NCBI GenBank assembly: GCA_019351955.1
Contig: JABBOE010000002.1
Location: 1-64,000 of the forward strand
DNA length: 64,000 nucleotides
From: Pseudomonadota bacterium
Lineage (GTDB): Bacteria > Pseudomonadota > Gammaproteobacteria > Burkholderiales > Burkholderiaceae_C
Direction: 5' to 3'
Part shown: piece by piece, positions 37,933 through 47,296 of the stretch
Layout: each line of letters opens with the position of its first letter
How positions within the stretch are numbered: the stretch's first letter is position 1
Notes under the pieces: generated by a model
Told to the model about the DNA's origin: nothing
Seen by the model: only the letters and a program-made list of their open reading frames with translations
Databases searched by the model: none
Position numbers and translations under genes: made by a program

Positions 37933-40764
37933 ATGGACATGACACCTCCCGCTGTCGCCTTCACACTGGACGGCAAGACCCTGCTCGCACACGCCGGGGA
38001 GACCATCTGGGCAGCAGCCCAGCGTCACGGGGTCGAGATTCCCCACCTGTGTCACCACGACCCTTTGCGTCCGGTTGGCAACTGCCGCGCCTGCATGGTG
38101 GAGGTCAATGGCGAGCGCGTGCTCGCGGCCTCGTGCTGCCGCAGCGTTGAGCCGAATATGCAGGTGAGCGCGCGCAGTGAGCGGGCACTGGCTGCCCAGC
38201 GCGGCGTGCTGGAGTTGCTCGCTGCCCGCCAGCCCAAGCGGGTCGACCGCATTGATAATGAACTGGACCATTGGTGCCAGCGCCTGGGCGCCGACCGCAG
38301 CCGCTTTGCTTCAGCTTTTACCGGCGCCCACGCCGAGGCCGCCCATTGGCCCGTGTCCCCGCGTGCAGACGATTCCCACCCGGCCATCAGTGTCAACCTT
38401 GATGCATGTATCCAGTGCACGCGCTGTCTTCGCGCGTGTCGTGAGGAGCAGGGCAACGACGTCATCGGTTTGGCCGGCAGGGGAGCCTCGGCGCAAATCG
38501 TGTTCGACCAGGCCGCGGCGATGGGTGAAAGTACCTGCGTGGCATGCGGCGAGTGCGTGCAGGCTTGTCCCACTGGCGCACTCGCGCCAGCCAACGGATC
38601 CTGGGCCAGCCTCAGTACGCGGCAGGTGGATTCGGTCTGCCCGTATTGCGGCGTGGGGTGTGCGCTCACTTACCATATGCAGCCTGACGCCCAAGGCCAT
38701 GAACACATCGCTCGAGTCGATGGGCGCGATGGGCTCGCTAACCAAGGGCGCCTGTGCGTCAAAGGACGCTTTGGCTTCGACTATGTGGCCAATCCAGCCC
38801 GTCTGACCACCCCACTCATCCGCCGCGAGGGCGTGCCCAAGGACCCGGAACAGGTGAGGCTGGCCGACTGGCGTGCCGTGTTCCGCGAGGCCACTTGGGA
38901 CGAGGCGCTGGAGCACGCCGCCGGCGGGTTATTGCGGTTGCGTGCGCAACACGGGGGCAAGGCCTTGGCCGGGTTCGGGAGTGCCAAGGGCAGTAACGAG
39001 GAGGCGTATCTTTTTCAGAAATTGGTCCGCGCTGGCTTCGGCACCCACAATGTGGACCACTGCACCCGGTTGTGCCATGCATCCAGCGTCGCTGCCCTGC
39101 TTGAAGGCATTGGCTCGGGCGCGGTGAGCAACCCGGTCATGGACGTGCTGCACGCCGACGTGGTCCTGCTCATTGGCGCCAATCCAACCGTCAACCACCC
39201 GGTGGCCGCCACGTGGATGAAAAATGCCATGGCTCGCGGAACGCGCTTCATCCTGGCCGATCCACGACGCACCGAATTGGCCCGCAAGGCGTGGATGACC
39301 CTGCAGTTCCGCGCCGATACGGACCTGGCCCTGCTCAACGCCATGCTGCACGTGGTGTTCGCGGAAGATCTGGTCGATACCGCCAGCGTGCAGGAACGTT
39401 GTCATGCCGAGGATGTTGAGGCCATCCGTAGGCACGTGGCTCCGCTCAGCCCCGAGGCCATGGAGCCCATATGCGGCGTCGCCGCAGCGGACATTCGTGC
39501 CGCTGCTCGGGCATTTGCCACCAGCAAAGGATCGATGATTCTCTGGGGCATGGGCATATCCCAGCATGTGCACGGCACGGACAATGTGCGCGCACTCATT
39601 GCGCTATGCCAACTGACGGGGCAGATTGGTCGTCCCGGCACGGGGTTGCACCCGCTGCGTGGACAAAACAATGTTCAGGGCGCCAGCGATGCCGGGCTGA
39701 TTCCCATGATGTTTCCAGACTACGTGCGTACCCAGGACGCGGGAGTGCTGGATCGCGTGGAGCACTACTGGGCATTGCCGCAGGGGAGCCTAAGCCGCGA
39801 GCCGGGCCTGACCGTGGTCGAGATTGTCCACGCAGCGCTGGCCGGCACCATCCGCGGCATGTACATCGAGGGCGAAAACCCAGCGATGAGTGACCCTGAT
39901 GTGCACCACGCCCGCCAAGCGCTAAGCGGCCTGGAGCATCTGGTGGTGCAGGATATCTTTCTCACGGAGACGGCAGCGTTGGCCGATGTGGTGCTGCCCG
40001 CATCGGCATGGCCCGAGAAAACCGGCACGGTGACGAACACGGACCGCTTGGTCCAGCTTGGCCGCAAGGCGCTGGCCCTTCCGGGGCAGGCGCGTGCGGA
40101 CCTCTGGATCATCCAGGAAATGGGCCGGCGCCTCGGCGTGACGCCCATCGCGGAGGTCGATATGCTCGGTGGTGATGCGGGTGTGGGCGCCGTGTTCGAG
40201 GAAATGCGTGGCATGATGTCCTCCATCGCCGGCATCTCGTGGGCGCGCCTTCAGCGCGAAGGCGCCGTGACCTATCCTTGCCCGGCAGAAGATGAGCCGG
40301 GGCAGCGTGTGGTGTTTATTGACCGCTTTCCGACCTCCGACGGCCGTGCCAAGTTGCTGCCCGCGCCGCTTGCGTTTGCGGACGAGCGGCCCGATAACGC
40401 CTACCCGTACGTGTTGATTACCGGGCGCGAGTTGGAGCACTGGCACACGGGGGCGATGACCCGCCACGCCAGTGTCCTCGACGCACTGCAACCGGCGCCA
40501 ACCGTCAGCGTACATCCCATCCTGCTCACCAAGTTGGGGTTGAAGCCAGGAGATGCGCTGCATGTTCAGTCACGCCGTGGCGCCATCGAACTGGCCACCC
40601 GCGCGGACGATGCGATGCCGCTAGACGCCGTGTTCATCCCTTTCGCCTATGCTGAGGCCGCTGCAAATCTGCTCACCAACGCAGCTCTGGATCCATGGGG
40701 CAAGATTGCCGAGGTGAAGTACTGTGCGGTGCGCTTGGGCAAGGCGGCAGCGCCAACCCAGTGA
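37933..40764 (+). CDS. NAD-dependent formate dehydrogenase alpha subunit (NuoG-like N-term plus Mo/W-bisMGD)
   Basis: N-term [2Fe-2S] 'CHHDPLRPVGNCRACMVEV'; ferredoxin motifs; 'CPYCGVGCALTYH'; active site 'NVDHCTRLCHASSVAALL'. Confidence 0.93.
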   Translation: MDMTPPAVAFTLDGKTLLAHAGETIWAAAQRHGVEIPHLCHHDPLRPVGNCRACMVEVNGERVLAASCCRSVEPNMQVSARSERALAAQRGVLELLAARQPKRVDRIDNELDHWCQRLGADRSRFASAFTGAHAEAAHWPVSPRADDSHPAISVNLDACIQCTRCLRACREEQGNDVIGLAGRGASAQIVFDQAAAMGESTCVACGECVQACPTGALAPANGSWASLSTRQVDSVCPYCGVGCALTYHMQPDAQGHEHIARVDGRDGLANQGRLCVKGRFGFDYVANPARLTTPLIRREGVPKDPEQVRLADWRAVFREATWDEALEHAAGGLLRLRAQHGGKALAGFGSAKGSNEEAYLFQKLVRAGFGTHNVDHCTRLCHASSVAALLEGIGSGAVSNPVMDVLHADVVLLIGANPTVNHPVAATWMKNAMARGTRFILADPRRTELARKAWMTLQFRADTDLALLNAMLHVVFAEDLVDTASVQERCHAEDVEAIRRHVAPLSPEAMEPICGVAAADIRAAARAFATSKGSMILWGMGISQHVHGTDNVRALIALCQLTGQIGRPGTGLHPLRGQNNVQGASDAGLIPMMFPDYVRTQDAGVLDRVEHYWALPQGSLSREPGLTVVEIVHAALAGTIRGMYIEGENPAMSDPDVHHARQALSGLEHLVVQDIFLTETAALADVVLPASAWPEKTGTVTNTDRLVQLGRKALALPGQARADLWIIQEMGRRLGVTPIAEVDMLGGDAGVGAVFEEMRGMMSSIAGISWARLQREGAVTYPCPAEDEPGQRVVFIDRFPTSDGRAKLLPAPLAFADERPDNAYPYVLITGRELEHWHTGAMTRHASVLDALQPAPTVSVHPILLTKLGLKPGDALHVQSRRGAIELATRADDAMPLDAVFIPFAYAEAAANLLTNAALDPWGKIAEVKYCAVRLGKAAAPTQ

Positions 40765-41804
40765 TGGTTCCGGCCGCGCTCGGGAGTGGCCGATCACGCG
40801 ATGGCACGCGCATCGGTTTGGCATTGGGCAGTGGCTCGGCCCGGGGCTTGGCCCATCTCGGCGTGATCAGGGCTATCGCCGATGCCGGGCTGCACATTGA
40901 CTGCATCGCGGGCACCAGCATGGGGGCGCTCATTGGAGCGATTGTCTGCGCTGGCAAACTTGACATGCTGGAGGCCACGTTCGCGCAGTTCGACCGGAAA
41001 AGGACCCTGTCGTTTTTCGACGTGGTGCTGCCGCGATCGGGTTTGATTGATGGCGCCAAGGTCAGTGAACTGGTACGCGCGCATGTTCATGCCGACGTCA
41101 TCGAGGCACTGCCCCTGGCATTCGCGGCGGTGGCGACCGATATCGCCAGCGGCGAGGAAGTCGTGATTCGCTCCGGCGACGTGATCGAGGCCGTGCGCGC
41201 CAGCATTTCGGTCCCAGGCATCTTCACCCCGGTGCGCACCGACGGGCGCATCCTGGTCGACGGCGGGCTGACCAACCCGGTACCGGTCAGCGTGGTCCGC
41301 TCCATGGGAGCCGACGTGGTGATCGCCGTGGACCTGAACGACCAAATCGTGCCAGGAAAAAATTTCAAACCCCTGCGACGCGAAGCGCCCGGGGGGCAAG
41401 GCATGGGCGACGCAGCGATGACGCGACTGGTTCGCAATTACCGGCAGACGATGGCGGATCTCAAGGCACGGTTGCTCGCCCGCGATGCTCCGGCGGCGGC
41501 GCAGATTTCGCGCTGGGCGGTCAAGGAGGACCCGTTGCCGAACATCTTTGACGTGTTGTTGGCATCAATCAACGTGATGGAGACACGGATCACCAAAACG
41601 CGCCTGGCGCTTGATCCGCCGGATGTGCTGATCCAACCCCCGCTCGGGCATATCCGGTTTCTCGAGTTTGGGCGCGCCGAAGAGATCATTGCCATTGGCT
41701 ACCAGAGCGCGGCGGACGCGCTGTCGCAATGGCTTGCGCAGCAGGGCACCGGCTCCAGCGAGGGCTCCCCTGCGCCTGCTGTGGGGGAGTCCTTGAGCCG
41801 GTGA
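40764..41804 (+). CDS. Patatin-like phospholipase family protein
   Basis: 'GLALGSGSARGLAHLGVIRAIADAGLHIDCIAGTSMGALIGA' (GxSxG) and 'DGG' dyad 'ILVDGGLTNPVPVSVV'; GTGATG overlap with FDH alpha stop. Confidence 0.92.
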   Translation: MVPAALGSGRSRDGTRIGLALGSGSARGLAHLGVIRAIADAGLHIDCIAGTSMGALIGAIVCAGKLDMLEATFAQFDRKRTLSFFDVVLPRSGLIDGAKVSELVRAHVHADVIEALPLAFAAVATDIASGEEVVIRSGDVIEAVRASISVPGIFTPVRTDGRILVDGGLTNPVPVSVVRSMGADVVIAVDLNDQIVPGKNFKPLRREAPGGQGMGDAAMTRLVRNYRQTMADLKARLLARDAPAAAQISRWAVKEDPLPNIFDVLLASINVMETRITKTRLALDPPDVLIQPPLGHIRFLEFGRAEEIIAIGYQSAADALSQWLAQQGTGSSEGSPAPAVGESLSR

Positions 41805-42072
41805 GTGGAGGCACACTCCGGCGCGTCTCGACGCGGTTGACCAGATGCGCGGCAAGCCCGTCCGTGAGAATCGGCAAGGGTGAAAGACGGGGACACGCCC
41901 GCATCGCTGTGACGTGCCCGCTGTGGTCATGCCGCCAGCAGCAGGAAAACGCCAAAGCGACGCAGGCGCCGCCCAATGGTACGCCTGAGCGCTACAGGAA
42001 GCACCGCCCCAGCCTCGCAAGCTGCGGCCGCCGGCCAGGGGCAGGGATGTCAATGATCTGGGGGCGAAACCG

Positions 42073-42096
42073 CGTTATGATTTGCCAAGCATATCG
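42073..42096. promoter_or_regulatory. ModE-box-like inverted repeat upstream of modE-like gene
   Basis: CGTTATGATTTGCCAAGCATATCG; 24 bp, CGTTAT...ATA(T)CG halves like the E. coli modA operator. Confidence 0.6.
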
Positions 42097-42137
42097 TGAT
42101 GATGCTGGACATTGCAGAACCAGGCAAAACGCGATCC

Positions 42138-42653
42138 ATGAGCGTCCCCAACGACACCACTCCCCGTCCGAAAGTCCGTCTCGAAATCAAACAGGGCACG
42201 GCGATCGGGCCAGGCAAGGCCCGGTTGCTCGAGGCCATGGCGCGCACCGGCTCGATTTCAGCTGCTGCCCGGGAGCTCGACATGAGTTACCGGCGTGCCT
42301 GGCTGCTTGCCAGCAGCCTGAACCAGGCATTCAAGTCGCCACTGATCGAAGCCAGCAAAGGGGGAAGCGGCGGTGGTGGAGCGCTGCTGACGCCGCTCGG
42401 ATACGAAGTCCTTCGGCGCTACCGGCGCATGGAATACAGGGCTTTGCGCGCCATCGAGTCTGACATGCGAGCCTTCAATGCCCTGCTGCGTGAGGGTGAC
42501 GATGACCCGTCCGCGCTCGATGTCGCCGCTGATGTGGCCGACGAGCTTGGCAGTGATGGCCTTGCGCGGGGTATGGACCAGCCGCTTGGCGCCGCAACCG
42601 TCAGCGCGAAGCGCGGCCGGCTGCGAAAGGGCGCTGCGCTTCCCAAGGGTTGA
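42138..42653 (+). CDS. ModE-like wHTH molybdate/tungstate regulator (single domain, no TOBE apparent)
   Basis: 'KQGTAIGPGKARLLEAMARTGSISAAARELDMSYRRAWLLASSLNQAF' ModE N-terminal signature. Confidence 0.85.
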   Translation: MSVPNDTTPRPKVRLEIKQGTAIGPGKARLLEAMARTGSISAAARELDMSYRRAWLLASSLNQAFKSPLIEASKGGSGGGGALLTPLGYEVLRRYRRMEYRALRAIESDMRAFNALLREGDDDPSALDVAADVADELGSDGLARGMDQPLGAATVSAKRGRLRKGAALPKG

Positions 42654-42902
42654 CGCGTTCGCGCGACAGCACATCGCCGCGAGCGCGCCGCTTGGCCGAT
42701 TGGCCCCCATCGGTCTCTCGATGCATAAATGTCGCGCGACGTCACCGGCGCGCCAAAGCTAGACCGTCTCCGGCACGAGCAGCGCCACGGCAGCCGCACG
42801 ATGAGCCCAACCGGAGCGGGCTGCGCCTGCGTTCCGGCAAGCGGCAATCCGAACCGGACGCGTCGCGGCCACCCCTTGGAGCATGACTGCTCTGCAATCG
42901 AA

Positions 42903-42922
42903 CGCTATGGTCGGATATAGCG
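42903..42922. promoter_or_regulatory. Inverted repeat in modE-modA intergenic region
   Basis: CGCTAT-GGTCGGAT-ATAGCG. Confidence 0.4.
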
Positions 42923-43009
42923 ATTTCGAGACGAACATATGCATGTGCGAAAACGTCGACCACAACGTCGTTCGCAAAAAGGGTCGAGCGATAAGCGAGA
43001 TGTTCCTTC

Positions 43010-43033
43010 CGTTATAGTTAGCAAAATATAACC
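43010..43033. promoter_or_regulatory. ModE-box-like inverted repeat upstream of the ABC transporter
   Basis: CGTTATAGTTAGCAAAATATAACC; GTTATA-N10-TATAAC with 24-bp layout of ModE operators. Confidence 0.65.
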
Positions 43034-43105
43034 AATGATCGGGCCGCATGTTCACTGTGGCTGGATGTGCATCCTCGCTGGCCTTTCCAACCCATGGAGT
43101 ATTCG

Positions 43106-44038
43106 ATGCAACGATTCACGAAGGGATCCCGCTTCCTGGCCGCCGTTACCCTTGCAAGCGCCTGTGCGGTTCCCGCAGCGCAAGCGGCGAAGCCCGTGCT
43201 TTCGGTGGCTTATGCAGGTTCGATGGGCGCATTGATGGACAAGGGCTTGGGCCCAGCGATTACAAGGCAGACCGGTGTGCAGTACCAGGGCGAGGGCGCT
43301 GGCGCCTTTGGGCTCGCACACTTGATTGCGGCCAAACAGTTGAACCCTGACGTGTTCGTGTCGGTGACCCCGGGTCCGATCAGGGTGCTGCAAAAGGCGG
43401 GGTTGATTGGTGTGGCGGTACCGGTGGCCAGCACCCAGATGGTCATCGCATACAGCCCCAAGAGCCGCTTTGCCAAGGACTTCATGGCCGCCACGGCTGG
43501 TAAGGCAAAGTGGTATGAGGTGCTGGAGAAGCCGGGATTGAAATTTGGTCGCACCGATCCCACCGTGGACCCCCAAGGCCGAAACATCGTGTTGACCATG
43601 CTGCTGGCCGAGCAGTACTACAAGGAGCCGGGATTGGCCGACAAGGTTCTGGGTGGCGTGTTCAACACGAGACAGATCTTTACCGAGCCTTCGCTCTTGT
43701 CGCGGCTCGAATCGGGTCAACTTGACGCCACTTCTGGGTACCGCAGTGCCGTCATCTCGCATGGGTTGCCCTATGTCAGACTTCCGGCCCAGATCAATCT
43801 GAGTGATCCCGCCATGATCGACACCTGGTACAGCAAGGTGCATTTCAGTATTGCGCGGCCCAATGGCAACAGCGAGAACGTGTCTGCGCAACCGATGGTG
43901 TTCTATGCCGCCGTGCTGAAGAACGCCCCCAACCCCGAGGCAGGCGAGGCCTTCGTCAAGCTCATGACCAGTGCAAAGGGGCAGACGATGTTTAAGGCAT
44001 ACGGGTATGGCGAACCCAAGGGTGGCAATCTTCAGTAA
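43106..44038 (+). CDS. Molybdate/tungstate ABC transporter substrate-binding protein (WtpA-like)
   Basis: Signal peptide; 'LSVAYAGSMGALMDKGLGPAITRQTGV', 'GRTDPTVDPQGRNIVLTMLLAEQYY' resembling the WtpA 'TDPxxDPxG' motif. Confidence 0.8.
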   Translation: MQRFTKGSRFLAAVTLASACAVPAAQAAKPVLSVAYAGSMGALMDKGLGPAITRQTGVQYQGEGAGAFGLAHLIAAKQLNPDVFVSVTPGPIRVLQKAGLIGVAVPVASTQMVIAYSPKSRFAKDFMAATAGKAKWYEVLEKPGLKFGRTDPTVDPQGRNIVLTMLLAEQYYKEPGLADKVLGGVFNTRQIFTEPSLLSRLESGQLDATSGYRSAVISHGLPYVRLPAQINLSDPAMIDTWYSKVHFSIARPNGNSENVSAQPMVFYAAVLKNAPNPEAGEAFVKLMTSAKGQTMFKAYGYGEPKGGNLQ

Positions 44039-44096
44039 ATCGATGGGGTGGGTGACAATGGCGCCGCCGCCTTTTTTCTCTGCCCGACCTGTCCCC

Positions 44097-44930
44097 ATGT
44101 CCATCCTTCCCCTGGATTCCGCCGCCGCCGCTGATTTCGGTGGATATCGCCCGAACGCGGGCGAGGCGCGGCGCGCCTGGGTGGTGGCTGCGCTCGGCTT
44201 CGCCGGCCTAGCTTTTCTTGCGGTTCCATTTTTCGGGTTGTTCATCAGCACGCCCTGGAGTCAGTTGCAACTGCAGCATGGTGATCTCTCGTCCTTGAGG
44301 GTGTCGGTGATCTACACCCTCGTGGCGGTGACGCTTGTGGTGATCTTTGGCACGCCTGTGGCATGGTGGCTGGCGAGGTATGAGTTTCGCGGCAAATGGG
44401 CGCTGGAACTCCTCGTGCTGCTGCCGCTGCTGACGCCGCCGCTGGCCATGGGCCTTCTCCTGTCCATGAGTTACGGGCCCTACAGCTGGGCGGGACAACC
44501 GCTCGCCCAGCTCGGGCTCAGTCTCACCAACACGACGAATGCATTCGTGCTTGCGCAAATTTACGGCAGCGCACCTTACTTCATCGTGGCCGCGCGCTCG
44601 GCCTTCGAAGGCGTGCCGCGCGAGCTCGAACAGATGTCGCTCACGCTTGGGCAATCGCCCTGGCGCACGTTCTGGCGCATTACCGTGCCACTGGCCAAGC
44701 TCGGGCTCGGCGCGGGGGTGGCACTGGCCTGGGTGCGGGCGCTCGGTGAGTTCGGCATCGTGCTTATCGTCGCGTACTACCCCCAGGGCATTCCAGTCAA
44801 GCTCTGGGTCAATCTGCAGGACACGGGGCTTTCGGCGGTTTATCCCCTGCTATGGTTGTTTTTCGTGATTGGCCTGCCTTTGCCGTTGTTGATGGGTGCG
44901 CTATCGCGGCGCAATTCCATGCGGCATTAA
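44097..44930 (+). CDS. modB: Molybdate/tungstate ABC transporter permease
   Basis: 'ALELLVLLPLLTPPLAMGLLL', EAA-loop region 'EQMSLTLGQSPWRTFWRITVPLA'. Confidence 0.88.
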   Translation: MSILPLDSAAAADFGGYRPNAGEARRAWVVAALGFAGLAFLAVPFFGLFISTPWSQLQLQHGDLSSLRVSVIYTLVAVTLVVIFGTPVAWWLARYEFRGKWALELLVLLPLLTPPLAMGLLLSMSYGPYSWAGQPLAQLGLSLTNTTNAFVLAQIYGSAPYFIVAARSAFEGVPRELEQMSLTLGQSPWRTFWRITVPLAKLGLGAGVALAWVRALGEFGIVLIVAYYPQGIPVKLWVNLQDTGLSAVYPLLWLFFVIGLPLPLLMGALSRRNSMRH

Positions 44931-44937
44931 ATGCTCC

Positions 44938-46017
44938 ATGCGCGTTGATCTTTCCATCACACACCCCGTCGTACTTTCCGCGCAATTCGAGGTGCGTGGT
45001 TTCACCGTGTTGCTAGGGGCGAGCGGAGAGGGCAAGAGCACGCTGATCAAGGCGCTGGCCGGTCTGGTGCCGAGTACAGGCGAGCCCTTCAATGGGCTGC
45101 CCCCGCAGCGCCGGCCCATTGGCTATCTGCCCCAGGGCTATGCGCTGTTTCCGCACCTCAAGGCATGGGAAAACGTTGCCTTTGCGCTCGGTGGCACACT
45201 CAAGGAGCATCGCCGCGTTGCACTTGATCTTCTCGGCGCCATGAATCTTGCGCATCATGCGGAGAAGCGCCCGGCGCAACTCAGCGGCGGACAGCAGCAG
45301 CGCGTGGCGTTGGCCCGGGCATTGGCCCGCAAGCCCCACATCCTGCTTCTCGACGAACCCACATCGGCGCTGGACGCGAGCACGCGAGACGAAGTCATGG
45401 CCGAGCTCATCTCGCGCATGCACCAGCTCTCGGTTCCCGTGTTGGCCGCAACCCATGATGCAAGCCTGGCCGCAATGGCCGATTGGATGGCGTTGATGGC
45501 GGGGCATCGGGTGGTGCAGCAGGGTGTTCCGCGGGAGGTGTTCGCACACCCGGCCAGCATTCAGGCCGCCGCACTCCTGGGTTTTCGCAACCGTTTCGTG
45601 GGCACCGTGTTGCGGCAGGAGGAGCACAGCGGCTACACCCTTTTGCGATGGGATGCCGCAGGTTCCACGCTGCGTGTGCCGCTGCTTCCGCAGGCCGTCC
45701 CAGGCTGCCTCGTCGATTGGGTGGTGGCCGCGGATGACGTGCGCCTGCCGCCCCTCAAGCTCCAGGAGCAGCGCGCAAGCGAAAACCCGGTGCACGGTCG
45801 CATCGAGCATCTGGTGGTGCACGGCGCCAATACCACTGCGGCCTTGCGCTGCGGCGACGCGCTGTTATGGCTGACAGCCCCTTATCGATTGGCCGACCAC
45901 CATCATCTGGCTCTCGGGGACCCATTGAGCGTGGATTTGCGCACTTCGCATATCCGCGGTTGGTTGCGTGAGCCGGTCGCTTCGGGGGCGCACGCAGCGC
46001 AACGCGGTGCGCTCTAG
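44938..46017 (+). CDS. modC: Molybdate/tungstate ABC transporter ATP-binding protein
   Basis: Walker [12 protein letters not shown], signature [17 protein letters not shown], Walker [12 protein letters not shown]-like C-term. Confidence 0.88.
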   Translation: MRVDLSITHPVVLSAQFEVRGFTVLLGASGEGKSTLIKALAGLVPSTGEPFNGLPPQRRPIGYLPQGYALFPHLKAWENVAFALGGTLKEHRRVALDLLGAMNLAHHAEKRPAQLSGGQQQRVALARALARKPHILLLDEPTSALDASTRDEVMAELISRMHQLSVPVLAATHDASLAAMADWMALMAGHRVVQQGVPREVFAHPASIQAAALLGFRNRFVGTVLRQEEHSGYTLLRWDAAGSTLRVPLLPQAVPGCLVDWVVAADDVRLPPLKLQEQRASENPVHGRIEHLVVHGANTTAALRCGDALLWLTAPYRLADHHHLALGDPLSVDLRTSHIRGWLREPVASGAHAAQRGAL

Positions 46018-47186
46018 CCTGGAGTTTGGGGCGCCAGGGAAGCCAGTGCCTTGATGAGTTGGTCGACGTCGCTCAGCGTATGGGCCGCTGAAAGGCTCAG
46101 GCGCAGACGGGCCGTTCCCTCGGGCACGGTGGGCGGGCGGATCGCGGGCGCCCAAAACCCCTTTTGCCACAGGGCCGACATCGCTGCGAGCGCGGACGCG
46201 TTGTCGCCAATGATGATGGGCTGAATCGGCGTCTTGGAGGCGGTGAGTTGCCAGCCTGAAGGAAGCACCGCGGCACAACCGGCGCGCAAGCGTCGATTCA
46301 GGTCCTGCAGCGTTTGCCGCCGCCACTCTTCTGCGGCGATCAACTTGAGACTGATGCGCAAGGTTTCAGCAATGAGGGCGGGCGCCGCAGTCGCAAAGAT
46401 GTAGCTGCGCGCGCGCTGCATGATCCATTCCACCAGGTCATCCTCGCCGGCGACAAAGGCGCCAGCCACGCCTGCAGCCTTGCCGAGCGTCGCCATGACG
46501 ATCAGGCGCGGGCTGCGCAGTCCGAACATTGCCGCCGTACCGCGGCCTCCTTCGCCGAGTACGCCAAACCCGTGCGCGTCGTCGATGAGGAGTAGCGCAT
46601 CAAACCGGTTGGCCAATTCAAGCAGCGCGGGGAGCGGCGCAATATCGCCGTCCATGCTGAACACGGCGTCAGTCGCAATGAGCTTGCGCCGCGCCGAGCT
46701 TGCTGCCAGCAGTCTGCCGAGCGCGTCCACATCCGCGTGCGGGTACACCTGCACGTCAGCGCGCGACAGCCGCGCACCGTCGATCAGGCAGGCATGGTTG
46801 AGGGCGTCTGAAAACACCGCATCACCGCGCCCGACGAGCGCCGGCACAATGCCCACATTTGCTGCGAAGCCGGCATAGAAATACAGCGCCCGCGGCAAAC
46901 CCACAAAGGCGGCAAGTTCGGCCTCCAGCGCCTCATGCGCACTGCTGTGGCCGCACACGAGCGGGGACGCGGTCGCGCCCACGCCGAAGCGTGCGGCCGC
47001 TTCGCATGCTGCTTCAATCAAGGCCGGGTGTTGGGCGAGCCCCAGGTAATCGTTGCTGCAAAACGCCAGCATTTCGCGACCGTCAACCGTTAGGCGCGCG
47101 CCGTCGTAGCGCTGCACGACCCGGCGCCGTCGACGCAGGTGCGCGGCGTCGAGCGCATCAAGATCGGCTGTGAAGTCAGGAGTCAT
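46014..47186 (-). CDS. bioF: 8-amino-7-oxononanoate synthase
   Basis: '[18 protein letters not shown]', '[21 protein letters not shown]', '[18 protein letters not shown]'; next to bioD/bioA. Confidence 0.95.
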   Translation of the reverse strand: MTPDFTADLDALDAAHLRRRRRVVQRYDGARLTVDGREMLAFCSNDYLGLAQHPALIEAACEAAARFGVGATASPLVCGHSSAHEALEAELAAFVGLPRALYFYAGFAANVGIVPALVGRGDAVFSDALNHACLIDGARLSRADVQVYPHADVDALGRLLAASSARRKLIATDAVFSMDGDIAPLPALLELANRFDALLLIDDAHGFGVLGEGGRGTAAMFGLRSPRLIVMATLGKAAGVAGAFVAGEDDLVEWIMQRARSYIFATAAPALIAETLRISLKLIAAEEWRRQTLQDLNRRLRAGCAAVLPSGWQLTASKTPIQPIIIGDNASALAAMSALWQKGFWAPAIRPPTVPEGTARLRLSLSAAHTLSDVDQLIKALASLAPQTPG

Positions 47187-47296
47187 GAAACATTCGAAAG
47201 GGCAAAGTCTTCAAGGATGAACCGGGCAGCCGGCCGGCATCGCTGGATGGTTCGGATGCGCACGCCTAGGCGCCGTGCTCAGGCGTCGAGTGTCGA

